Shown here one piece after another: positions 9,314 through 18,281 of a stretch of DNA of 18,281 nt. The DNA is from Rodentolepis nana (Eukaryota; Platyhelminthes; Cestoda; Cyclophyllidea; Hymenolepididae): assembly GCA_900617975.1 (NCBI GenBank), contig UZAE01000780.1, positions 1-18,281 on the forward strand, in the 5' to 3' direction. Each line of letters opens with the position of its first letter. Position 1 is the stretch's first letter. The notes below the pieces were generated by a model. The model did not search any database. It had not been told where the DNA came from and worked only from the letters and a program-made list of their open reading frames with translations. The position numbers were made by a program, and so were the translations under genes.

Positions 9314-9502
9314 ATAACTAGGCTTAATGAAAAAGAAATTTAGAGATGAAAAAAATTAGCCATGTATCAGAAAAGAGAGTGGGGTTGTGTGCGCACACAG
9401 ATTGTATTTTACATTACTTATCAAAACTTCTGTACTAAAATTCACATATACATGCAATAAATTAATAAATGCAATTGTGAGTATCCTGAGGTTGGGTATT
9501 GA
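9300..9502. other. GCNA-LIAS intergenic spacer (203 bp)
   Basis: Lies between the GCNA stop (9505-9503) and the LIAS ATG (9299-9297). It contains a perfect 14-bp palindrome TGTGTGCGCACACA at 9386-9399 and AT-rich DNA. I saw no canonical AATAAA on the minus strand. Confidence 0.6.
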
Positions 9503-12500
9503 TCATTGGTTCTCTTTATCAGGATCAATTCGAAGAGAACGGAACAAGCTCCCTAGTTGAGTCATCGCATCCTTGTGGCTGGAAACTACACCACGTATTT
9601 CTTTATAGTGTTCCTTCACGAACTCTGCAAAGAGGGGTTTAGAACGTGGTGTCATTTGAACACCAGGTTGTGATGAAGACTGTGACGTTTGTGACGTCTC
9701 GACAGGTATCATTTTCCCATTCTTGTTGACAAAAAGTTGAAATCGAGACTTGCAATGCCTGCAGATTTTGCGTTGAGTATCCAGGGACTTGGAATGTCGA
9801 TTGATGGTGGCGAAACAACCCGTGCAACGATAGGTGTAGCGAGCTTCTATGGCGTAAGTGTGACGAACAGTGATAGGTGGAATGCCAGGAAATGTGCTAT
9901 TAGCTCGCTGAACGAAGGCACGCCAAAGACGACCGTGAGTGTCGTTCACTCCATGGACCATCCAGACTGCAGCGTGACAAGCTTCGTGAAGAAGAGTGTC
10001 TCGAACGCGTTCAGCTGATGTACAAACCTTTCCCGACAGCTCGATTTTAACTTCATTATTCTAGAGAACAAAATATATTGAAATGGTAGTACCGATCTCA
10101 AGACTAGCCGGTTGTGCGACGATAGCGTATTGGTTAACCTACATAACAACAAAGTCTGAGCTAGGTAATTAGATAGACCAATTTCTCGCTCTTTGCAAGT
10201 TGGCAAGCAACTCCCAAGGCAAGGATATGATTCCTAGTTTAAAGAGGCCTACTTATCAGGGTGCCCAGGCACAAAAAGTATCCCCCTGGCCAAAGTGTGC
10301 AAAGGAAAGGGCTTTCCGAATGAGTTCAGGAGCAATCTTATATTCAACTGAAAGTGTGAAAAGGGAATAAGGGAGGAAAATCACACTGGAAACACCTCTA
10401 TCGATTGAAATTAGAGCGTTTCAAGCAATGATAAAGGATTCAAACTGGAGATAAATCGACGCCCCAACTCAGGTAAAAACGAAGTGACAAACACATTGCT
10501 ATATAGTAGGTGGCAGAATTCTAATCTCTCACCAGAGAAATCCAAAACAATACGACTCTACTCAAGATGAGCGTTGCAAAAAGATTTCATAATGCTCTTG
10601 GGAATCACCATTCCCAATCGATAAATAGATATCGATGGTCAAGCTCTATTTTTCGTAAATCGGGGTGTGCGATAGACTTACCTCCGCGTGGTGCACCCTG
10701 GGCAACGTATGCTCATACGGCAAAAAAGTTTATTAACCGACAGTTGACTTCTCACTTCAAACTACCATCACCCCACTGTATGTCATATTCTACAACTTCC
10801 ACAGCACTCATCTTACCTTTTTCTCTACCTTTGTGTCTGTCTCTTTTACAACTGCGGATCATTATTCTGTCCCCCCTCTCCACTTTTGTCCCATTGATGT
10901 TCCTTCCCTCTGTGAAGCCCCAAGTCAACTATAAGGGCTAATGAGAACTATCAAAACGCCTGCCAATTGAAATAAATAAAATTTTTCATAAATCTGTCTG
11001 CAAGCTAACCTCTGTAGTAACCGAATTTGTATTCATAATTTCTAATATATTCCAATTAAGGCCTTTGGAAATTTAAAAGAAACCTAGTCTTAAAATCTTC
11101 AAAGTAACGCCTTTTATAACCTTGCGCAACAGTTTGGAATCACCTATTAAACGGCAGTAATGACATTGATAAGGGATATAAAAGAAAAATAACGATAAAT
11201 TGAGTCCCAAATCTTACAAACTCGGAAGGTCTAAGGACAACTACGCAGGTGATTACAAGACTTATCTTCACTCATCGTAATCCCACCAACCACATTCTGT
11301 CGCGTAGGTCACGAAAGTTCAATGCCTGATTCACTCCTTCTCCGGTCAATCACGCTATCTATGAACAAGAGCAATTCCAAACTGCATAAAATAGTAAACT
11401 AGTCTCTACCCCCTCTTTCTCTCTCTCGTGGGGACCTGACTGCAAATTATAAATAAAGACGTACCACAGTAAAAGTGCCATCCGGCTTCTTGACTTTTCG
11501 CTTCATGTATATACATTGACCGGCAGTTTTAAGAAGGCGTTCATTCCATTGCACCTTCAAATCTCTGGGAAGCTGCAAGGAGAAAACCCGCGTTCATTTC
11601 CGCATAATGCAAAATGAGAAGAAATAACTAACAAAGGTGGAGGGGGGGGGGGGAAATAGAGGCACTACCTTATTATCAAAGACAATTTCATTATAAAATG
11701 AATAGAGACGATTGGCCAATTCTTCGCGATTCTTCTTGAAGTTCTTCACGAATCTGAAATTAGATTATATCAAGACACACAATAGTCAACCGAGTGAAAT
11801 TATATTACCGCAAAAGAACGCCTTCTTATACATTGAAAAAGTTCTCTACTGAACATGAATGCTGAAATTAGAGTAGTATGGAAGTATAGTGTAGCTATAG
11901 GCCTATATATGGCATTGAGGACACAAAGTAATTCCCTTTCTTCTACAAGTGACAAACTTAGCAGGAGAAAGAGAACATATATTGGGAGATAAAAGTGCAG
12001 AAATGTTAGCAGAAAATTGGGAGAAGTGGATATAAGTATCATAGTGGGGTTCACCATGATGAGCCATTTGAAATACAGTAAGTTATTGCCAAAACGAGAA
12101 ATTGTATTATTCTTCATGCAAAAGTATATAAACATTCGCGTAAGAATAATAAAAACGGGTTGTAACTACCACTATATGATTGAATACCTATAATTACATG
12201 CAAAACTGCAAAAGTTACATAAGCCACCAAGCACGCTGCTACGCATTAATCAAAAGCGGGCCACTTCGTCTTCTTGTCAATTAGTGCAGAGGTGTTAGAG
12301 GCTAGAAAATGAGTGATAATCAACATGAAACTCATGTTGCTTCTTAGTGACTTATCCCTAAGACATTTCATAATAAAGTGCCTATTTAAACAATGGTTTA
12401 TTACATCTGCAGACGAATCGATTTGTTACTGCAATGAAACTGCATGAAAAGATTCAATATAATACGAAGAAATAAAATGTCCATTGCAGGCGAAACTAAT

Positions 12501-15269
12501 CCAATGGGAATAACTAACTCCCTCAATGTCATATCACTAATATATGAGGAAAACAATTCCATTTTTCACTGTCACTAGTTTAAAACTATCTATTATTAAG
12601 TGATTAAAGACACCATACAAAGCGGAATATAAAAACTATTTACTAACCTTTCAGCACTTGGATGACGTCGTCGACGAAATTTACTTGATGAAGGTTTCTC
12701 AACAGAATCGAGGGAATAAATAAAAGGCAGTGTTGAATAGACATCATCCCCTTGACGCTCATTTCCAATCTCCTTAAGAAGATTTTTGGTTGCAGTTTTT
12801 GGCTGCTGTGACCCCTTCGTTCGGTGAGGTTGGAGAGGATTAGGAGGAGGTGCTTCACCTATTTCTGGTCCGTGACTCGATTCCTCGTATTCGGAGGTAT
12901 CTGTTTTTGTGATCCCCGTCGATTCCTCTTCTTCTTCTTCTTCCTCCACCTTCTGTTCTATACTACTTTCAGATGAACTTGATTCCACTCGGACTCGTCG
13001 TCTAACCTTCATAACTTTCCTGGAAGTTAAATGTTGGTTGAATTAGACTTGAAAAAAACCAGTAATGAAGGATGAAGGAATCAAGGAGAAAGTAAGTTAT
13101 GAGCCGAAGTCAACTATTGAAATCAGCAAAGACTGAACTTAGAGAGGCAGCATGCAACCTCCGAACATAATAAAATGTCAAATTAAAGATTTTTTCAAAA
13201 AGAGAATATGATTAAAAACTGTTCATCATTTATTTGAGTTCTGCTATGATAAAATCAGGTTAGCTTAAAATATTCTGTAAGTGGTTGATCAACTATCTAA
13301 TCCAATCAATATGTTTGGTATTTGTAACCCTGTAACACGAATTGACTTTTCTTGAGAACAATAAGCCAAACGACTTGAACTAAAAGACTTCATTTTCCAC
13401 TTTAACTGAACTTCCCGCAATTCAAAAACCATAAAATTTGTCTTCATTCCGTGTGCCAAAAAAATTATTGAAGCACTACCTCACTGGATAGATAAATGCG
13501 CTTAAAATTTTCATTTCAAATCGCATATATTGAATATTAGTGAAACAGCCCAAATATACAAAATCTTGTTTGAAATCACAGCCAGAAGATGCCTCTAAAA
13601 GACAGAGGAATTAGGAACATGCGGAAAGAAAATTATAAGAAAGAGTTGAAAGCATCGGATTTAATAGAAATTTGAGGTTAACCGAAATCTCAACTATCAA
13701 AATCGGCAAACAACTTAACAGACGACGCAATAGAAGTAATCAAACATCGCAAATAACTCTCTAGTCCTTTAAACCTTTTTTAAAAAATGGGATAAATAAG
13801 AAATTCATAAAGAGCATAAGGAAAAGTGAAAAGCTCAACGCGACATGGCACACGAAGGAAATTCCAACTCTATCTAAGTGCTCTATTTGCTTATAGGAGA
13901 TTGCTAAAACGAATTGTTTATTGGACATTAGAGCGGTGTAAAGAAGTAGATAGCGGTAGAGCTAAAATGTGTATGACAAATACCAATTGAAGAATAGAAC
14001 TGCTCATTCACTAAACTAAGAACAATAAAGTGAGCTCAATCTCAAAAATGACAGACAGACCGTGACAGAAGGTTTGATAAATCAAGTTGATTTCCACTGG
14101 TGTTTGCCTTAGTCATTAACTAATAATGAAAATAATAGTAGATGTCAATAAGTTCAAAGAATTCTAGCCTAAAAGTGCAGGAATCTTCATAAATGTAGAA
14201 ATTAAAACAGTCTACTAATAGCAACCAAGTATATGGACTCGGATTATCAACAAAATTTTGCGAAGCGCCATGCAAATAACTTCTGTAGGAAGAGCGTAAG
14301 TACAACCAAAATAATCTGATCAAGCTGGAACATACCAAAACGAGCAAAACGTAAAAAAGACCATATTGCTAAAAATTTTATTAATTGAGGAAGTTCCCCA
14401 CAAGTTGACGTGAAAGCGAAAAGGATTATTCAAAAAGAAAGCCTCGTGATTTGTTTCATTAAGTTACACAAACCTCAGTGACTAACTTACTTTAGTGACT
14501 TCTTCAGGTTTTGATTTTCCAATCGACGATAGAAATTGAGATCTTCACTTGATTCCGACCCAGATGAGACGGAATCAGAAACAATAAAAGAGGAATCTCC
14601 ATACCCTGGTTTGGGTTTCTTGGGAGAAGCTGGTGAAACACCACGAAGACGTGCCATGAGGGCTTCGAAAGAATCGGAATCGAAGCCTGTTTCGGCAACG
14701 CCATTATTAGAGAACTTAATAGGTTCCGGCTCATTATCCCCTTTGATAAGCTTTTTATCTATTTTCGAAACAGGAGACGAAGGCTTCAAGCATTCATCAT
14801 CATCATCGCAGTCTTCCGAAAAAGTGCGTAAGGAGAGGTTACGAAAATGCCAACGTAATGGGGATGACTCCTTTTGTTTAACTTGATTTTTTGCATTAAG
14901 AAGAGGAGTGGAATGTGGAAAATGTGAGGGCGCAGGAGAGTCTACTGGTGAAGAACTGGAGGAGGAAAATATACTGTAACAAACATTTCGTGCCGTGTTT
15001 TCCGCTGCATCAGACTTACAATTCGTTAAATTAGTGCGACAATCATTGACAAGGGAACTGAGATTACTTTCAGGCATCTTATCGGCACGACTACTACGCG
15101 ATAAACATCCAAAATTGATCATATATTTACTTTTATCAGATAATGCGGCAAATGCATCATTTTGGTAACCTAAAAATTTACTATTTAGGTTTTCTTCCTT
15201 ATTGCTTCCATCACTGTCTGATTCTGATGTGAATAAGTCCGTAGGTATACCAGGAAAGGTTTTGCTCAT
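9503..15269 (-). CDS. GCNA: GCNA/ACRC-type SprT metalloprotease (five exons, 633 aa)
   Basis: Germ-cell nuclear acidic protein family: nuclear SprT proteases that protect germline genomes by clearing DNA-protein crosslinks. Exons in order are 15269-14491, 13019-12648, 11753-11669, 11572-11465 and 10060-9503, all in phase (1902 nt). Residues 1-383 are disordered and acidic/Ser-rich, with a hydrophobic SFIVSDS (227-233) that could bind SUMO and Ser and Glu runs near the start of exon 2. The SprT domain begins at FVKNFKKNREELANRLYSFY (385-404), includes LLKTAGQC, and has the catalytic HEACH at 473-477 (H473, E474, H477) with H490 (DTHGRLW) the likely third zinc ligand. The zinc ribbon uses CTGC (527-530) and CRHC (548-551) around HSKSLDT. 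The tail at 589-624 (KPLFAEFVKEHYKEIR and on) resembles the first helices of an HMG box, which invertebrate GCNAs often carry. Start choice: the first ATG of the long open exon. A retroposon sits in intron 4. Confidence 0.92.
10253..10347 (-). other. Cryptic or poison exon candidate in GCNA intron 4
   Basis: On the minus strand an excellent acceptor (TTATTCCCTTTTCACACTTTCAG, AG at 10349-10348) opens a 95-nt segment ending at a GTAGGC donor (GT at 10252-10251). One frame is notably protein-like (EYKIAPELIRKALSFAHFGQ and on) but ends in TGA at 10258-10256. Entered in the phase left by exon 4, a different frame is read, and leaving it would shift exon 5 out of frame. Inclusion would therefore remove the catalytic part of GCNA. 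Confidence 0.3.
10648..10661 (+). repeat. Target-site duplication, left arm, copy C
   Basis: ATTTTTCGTAAATC; matches 10981-10994 at 13 of 14 positions. Confidence 0.85.
10662..10980 (+). repeat. SINE-like retroposon, copy C (complete, 319 bp)
   Basis: Starts GGGGTGTGCGATAGACTTAC and ends with the AACTATCAAAACGCCTGCC block plus an AAATAAATAAA tail. The 14-bp flanking duplication has one mismatch. It is inserted antisense to GCNA within intron 4. Near its head is a small perfect inverted repeat, CGTATG-CT-CATACG. On the GCNA-sense strand it presents AG|GTAAGT (plus-strand ACTTACCT at 10676-10683) as a strong pseudo-donor. Confidence 0.9.
10981..10994 (+). repeat. Target-site duplication, right arm, copy C
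   Basis: ATTTTTCATAAATC, one substitution from the left arm. Confidence 0.85.
11642..11653 (+). repeat. G12 homopolymer in GCNA intron 3
   Basis: Run of 12 G inside the 96-nt intron 11668-11573. On the GCNA strand it is C12, close to the donor. Confidence 0.9.
11754..12647 (-). other. GCNA intron 2
   Basis: Donor GTTAGT and acceptor TCTAATTTCAG, 894 bp. An AT-rich hydrophobic frame at 11800-12135 is judged spurious. Nothing else recognised. Confidence 0.85.
13020..14490 (-). other. GCNA intron 1
   Basis: Donor GTAAGT and acceptor TTTAACTTCCAG, 1471 bp of AT-rich DNA. I see no repeat, RNA gene or coding sequence in it. Confidence 0.85.
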
Positions 15270-15928
15270 GCTTAGAGTTGTTATTTAGGTCGTAAATATC
15301 TATTCGATAAATAGTATCCTACTTAACACAGCTGAATAGTGGAGATTCGTAATAAAATCATAAAATCCTTTACCACAACCACGCAATTTTTTGAAGGCTT
15401 AAAATAATATATACATAGAGGCTCTAAATGAAATAGGCTAAGGAGTATAGACGCTTAGTGCTTTCTTCACAGCTTATTTAAATGCATATTAATCACGTAG
15501 GAATTTTCATTTATTTTTTCAAAACTAACTTTAATGTTAAATATACATTTTAAATACGAATTTTGAAAATAAATATAAAAATTTATTGAGCTGATATTTC
15601 CAATTAGGTCATTAAAATATGAATTTTGATTTATTAGCTCTATAAAATATTCTTTAGAATCACTGGAATGCTTTAAAGTCGTGTTTGTTTCTATATATTC
15701 ATAACTTGCTCGGCCGCTCTCTTCACTATTCGCGGCCGTGCTTTTCAGCTAGTTACGTAAATCTGTGGCCTCGGTTTTATAGGGCTTGTGCTAATTCACT
15801 ATTGTGGACACAAATGGTCTGATTACTTTACAAAGATTATCCGAGCTGACTTATTCTGATACTCGGTGTTTCTTCACAGTTTAAAACTATGTAATTTGCT
15901 TGCTTGGTGAAGTATTGGAATCGTGTTC
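15270..15928. promoter_or_regulatory. Upstream region of GCNA, possibly a bidirectional promoter
   Basis: A very AT-rich stretch (15400-15660) is followed by a local GC-rich patch at 15711-15738 with an inverted repeat. A pyrimidine-rich acceptor-like TTTCTTCACAG lies near 15870-15880, then a possible plus-strand first exon. Divergent transcription from here is an inference. Confidence 0.35.
15711..15738. repeat. CGGCCGC inverted repeat
   Basis: CGGCCGC at 15711-15717 and its exact reverse complement GCGGCCG at 15732-15738, separated by 14 bp, in otherwise AT-rich DNA about 440-470 bp upstream of the GCNA start codon. It could be a paired protein-binding site or a hairpin. Confidence 0.6.
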
Positions 15929-15934
15929 ATGGAG
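15929..15934 (+). CDS. Possible start of a divergent plus-strand gene (ATG GAG, then donor)
   Basis: ATG GAG at 15929-15934 is followed by a perfect GTAAGT donor, and an acceptor-like site lies about 50 nt upstream. This is what a first coding exon with two codons would look like. The best phase-compatible second exon I found is at 17365-17459. I do not recognise a product. Confidence 0.25.
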
Positions 15935-15940
15935 GTAAGT

Positions 15941-16878
15941 TGCAGTGATGACAAAACAGATTTGAAACTGGTTCATTTATCTTTCGTAACACGGGGCTCA
16001 TAAAAAAAAGATTCCTAAAATGGCCTTTTCAGCTTCTTGGGTCTTCATGAGCTGCGTGTTATGAAAGCCAAGTGCCCAGATATATGAAAAAGATTATGAG
16101 AGCTGATTTCTATAATAAAGCATGCTGGAAACTAACGTTACTTGTTCCATTTTAGATTTAGTTGCGTTTCTCAATTGTGCGCTTATCCAGTTTTACTCCT
16201 ATTCCCTGAACTATTGATTTCAACGAGCTCATTTGAAGAAGTTAATGAAAACGGATTGAACCTGATTGAACGATGTCATAGTTAATCGGGTGTGACTTTG
16301 TTATGGCTTGTATTAATGAAGTTCGCTTAAAAAACGGATTTGTCTATCCTCGAAGTATGAAAAATTGATGTCCACAAAGCCAAGCGGATTAGAAAATTTA
16401 TTTGTGGCTCAGGTGGATTTTGTACTGATTGCTAATAAAAATTCTTCTAATTGACTGTCTTCTTTTGTATTTGAAACGAAGTTAATTTTGAAATTTAATT
16501 CTTGGAGTAATAGTCCAGTAATCACTTATATGTCAACAAACAAGTTAGCTATTGCTAGTTATTATTTTTCTGCTTCCCTAATTGGTAGATCAGCATTTAG
16601 TCCGCTTTTTGTACTCATTTTCTATCGATTTAATGGGTTCTTTAACTTGATGGTGTAGCCGATATCAGTTGATAGGTCTCATTTTTTTGCGCATTTATTG
16701 AAACAATGGTCCTCGCTTCACATGCATTTCCTCGTTATTTGCCTTTACGTAATAAGAATCCGGTTCCCCTTTATTTTATGTAGGATCAAGTTGGTTACTA
16801 TGTTCAAAATGTTAACTAAATCAGTGGGCCTTATAGCGGAAGCTGGGTATTAATGCTGTACGCGCTTGCTGTAACTTT
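15941..16878. other. Non-coding stretch, possible first intron of the divergent gene
   Basis: AT-rich DNA with no recognisable coding sequence, RNA gene or repeat. Confidence 0.5.
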
Positions 16879-16892
16879 TGTTTACTTAATAA
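16879..16892 (+). repeat. Target-site duplication, left arm, copy D
   Basis: TGTTTACTTAATAA; matches 17203-17216 at 12 of 14 positions. Confidence 0.8.
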
Positions 16893-17202
16893 GGGATGTG
16901 TGATAGACTTACCTCTTCGTATAATCATACGGCAAAAAAGTCTATTGACCGCCAGCTGACTTCTCAGTTTAAACTACCATGACCCCACTGGATGTCATAT
17001 TCAACCTCTTTCACAGTACTCATCTTACCCTTTCTGAGCCTTTGTGTCTGCCTGCGTATTTTACATCTGTGAATCACTCTTCTATTTCCCCTCCCGAATT
17101 CTTCTTACTTTGATGTTCCTCCTCCTCTCTGTGAAGCCCGAAGTCAACTAATGGGCTAATGATAACTATCAAAACGTCTGCCATTTGTTATATATAAATA
17201 AA
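16893..17202 (+). repeat. SINE-like retroposon, copy D (310 bp, internal deletion)
   Basis: Starts GGGATGTGTGATAGACTTAC and ends with the AACTATCAAAACGTCTGCC block and a TATATATAAATAAA tail. About 20 bp present in copies B and C are missing after the CCTC of its head. The 14-bp flanking duplication has two mismatches, suggesting it is the oldest of the three complete copies. Confidence 0.88.
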
Positions 17203-17216
17203 TGGTTACTTATTAA
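17203..17216 (+). repeat. Target-site duplication, right arm, copy D
   Basis: TGGTTACTTATTAA, two substitutions from the left arm. Confidence 0.8.
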
Positions 17217-17364
17217 TTGAAAGTAGAAAGTGTACTTTCTGTTATAAAATTTATCACTCTCCCATAGATGCCTTTTTTTAAAAACATGCCGTGAAAATCA
17301 ATTGCAAAAAACTATTTCCATTTTCTAGTTCTCCATCAATGTCTTTCCTCCTTTTTATCGGTAG

Positions 17365-17459
17365 CTCCCAAGTTGTCGTGGGAAGAATACAAAACCTAGG
17401 CCAATTCAAGCATCGCATACAAATGCATTTAATAATAATGCAGTGGCATTATTTGATTG
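17365..17459 (+). CDS. Candidate exon of an unidentified plus-strand gene
   Basis: A CTTTTTATCGGTAG acceptor ends at 17364 and a GTGAAA donor begins at 17460. One frame is open from phase 0 and looks like protein (KPRPIQASHTNAFNNNAVAL). It would join ATG GAG at 15929-15934 in phase. A competing frame is also open over this stretch, and no family is recognised. Confidence 0.25.
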
Positions 17460-18261
17460 GTGAAAACATGAAAAGCATTCTTTGGTATGTAGGTAAATAA
17501 ATTATTTTATCTAAACAGACATTCTATGCTCGAATTTCGGAATAGGGTGTATGATTTTTAATTACTAGGACATGGAAGGAGGATTATTGTTGTCATTTAT
17601 GAATTTCGGCACTCCTATCATCCCGAATACAGTTCGACATGTTTTATTCAAGGAAATACTTTAGCTTCATGTAGTTTAAAATCTTTGAATTTGGTATACT
17701 TCTATGAAAGGGCACAATCCATAGAGCAACTTGACGAAAAGTGATCACATAGTCAATTTCTTCTTTGCACCCTAGCGTTTTCCTACACTTATTTACTAAA
17801 CCTTGGGGGTTAGAATTGTGGTCATTAACTGTTGTTTACGAATCTTTTGTCCTTCACATTTTCACCCCATGTTTTAGAGTCTTTATCGGAAGTTGTTAAT
17901 TACCTCAAACCCGATTCAAACTAGCACCTTTACTTCTTATGGGTTTAATTTTTTCGATAAATTTTTCCTGGTCGACATATTAACTCCTTGCATCTTATTG
18001 GCCAGGGAAAACCTTAAAACCAGGCCTTTTTCTTCAATTGGTTATTTTCATTACAATTGTTAATCTGCTTGTTTCCCATAGGCAAGTACCCGTGAATAAA
18101 TAGTTCTTTAAAGTCCAAATTTTTTTAGGATTTTACCCCACCTCCACTTTTAATCTGTTTTGTTAAAAACCATCTTCACTAAAATCGTGTGTGTTTGAAC
18201 TGTGTTCAACCGACAAATTTAGGGATCGATTTTGCCCTCATCTTTTTCTGGTAATTCATAG
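17460..18261. other. Mostly non-coding right-hand region
   Basis: AT-rich, with a possible exon start after ATTACTAG at 17568 (open frames to about 17640) that I could not fix in phase. Otherwise I see nothing. Confidence 0.4.
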
Positions 18262-18281
18262 GCTACCTGGAAAACCTAGGA
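18262..18281 (+). CDS. Possible exon start cut by the right window edge
   Basis: TTTTTCTGGTAATTCATAG makes a plausible acceptor ending at 18261. The 20 bases left are open in more than one frame, so this is only a hint that the plus-strand gene continues. Confidence 0.15.

Larger units (their letters stand above)
10061..11464 (-). other. GCNA intron 4
   Basis: Donor GTACGT and acceptor TTTTGTTCTCTAG, 1404 bp. It separates the first half of the SprT domain from the catalytic exon. It contains retroposon copy C (10662-10980) and a cryptic exon candidate (10253-10347). Confidence 0.85.

Noticed and set aside
9737..10018. 93-codon plus-strand frame
   Set aside because: It is antisense to the catalytic exon of GCNA.
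11800..12135. Hydrophobic 111-codon minus-strand frame
   Set aside because: It lies within GCNA intron 2 in AT-rich DNA, its composition is what random AT-rich sequence gives, and it runs to the acceptor region of a real exon.
14120..14347. 75-codon minus-strand frame in GCNA intron 1
   Set aside because: No motif, aromatic- and Leu-rich from AT-rich codons, and not in phase with flanking exons.
14536..14886. 116-codon plus-strand frame
   Set aside because: It is antisense to GCNA exon 1, whose minus-strand frame is longer and joins the later exons in phase.
1..18281. CRISPR array, bacterial operon or prophage
   Set aside because: The window has spliced genes with GT-AG introns and eukaryotic nuclear and mitochondrial proteins; no regularly spaced repeats are present.

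Overview
This is an AT-rich eukaryotic (metazoan) nuclear window with spliced genes, GT-AG introns of about 80 to 1470 bp, scattered long G/C runs and several copies of a short retroposon. Two genes reconstruct completely by hand with every splice phase closing. A third is partial at the left edge and a fourth is only hinted at on the right. A parasitic flatworm such as a tapeworm would fit the gene content, the mixed short and long introns and a splice acceptor sitting directly on a start codon, but the organism is an inference and not shown by the sequence.

Layout. (1) About 125-2414, plus strand: the 3' half of a chromatin gene with an acidic stretch, an Arg/Gly-rich linker, a complete C4HC3 PHD finger split over two exons and an acidic, Ala-rich tail. 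The PHD finger most resembles the C-terminal PHD of KDM5/JARID1 histone demethylases. (2) 2489-4218: intergenic, holding one full retroposon copy. (3) 9299 down to 4219, minus strand: a seven-exon, 401-residue mitochondrial lipoyl synthase (LIAS) with all three diagnostic motifs. (4) 15269 down to 9503, minus strand: a five-exon, 633-residue GCNA/ACRC-type SprT protease, with a disordered acidic N-terminus, SprT domain with HEXXH, zinc ribbon and a short HMG-box-like tail. (5) 15270-18281: the upstream region of GCNA, a GC-rich inverted repeat, a possible divergent plus-strand gene start (ATG GAG then GTAAGT at 15929-15940), another retroposon copy and weak candidate exons up to the right edge.

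How the parts relate. GCNA and LIAS lie head to tail on the same strand, only 203 bp apart from stop to start. The LIAS start codon is preceded by a strong 3' splice acceptor 2 nt upstream, the arrangement expected of a downstream gene in a trans-spliced polycistron. The PHD gene and LIAS converge.

The main unexplained structure is a 310-325 bp SINE-like family. It has three complete copies, each flanked by a 14-bp target-site duplication (0, 1 and 2 mismatches), and one copy truncated by the left window edge. I see no tRNA-like promoter. Its head carries, on the antisense strand, a perfect AGGTAAGT splice donor. Smaller curiosities are a frameshifted coding-like island inside a LIAS intron and a cryptic exon inside the GCNA intron just before the catalytic exon.
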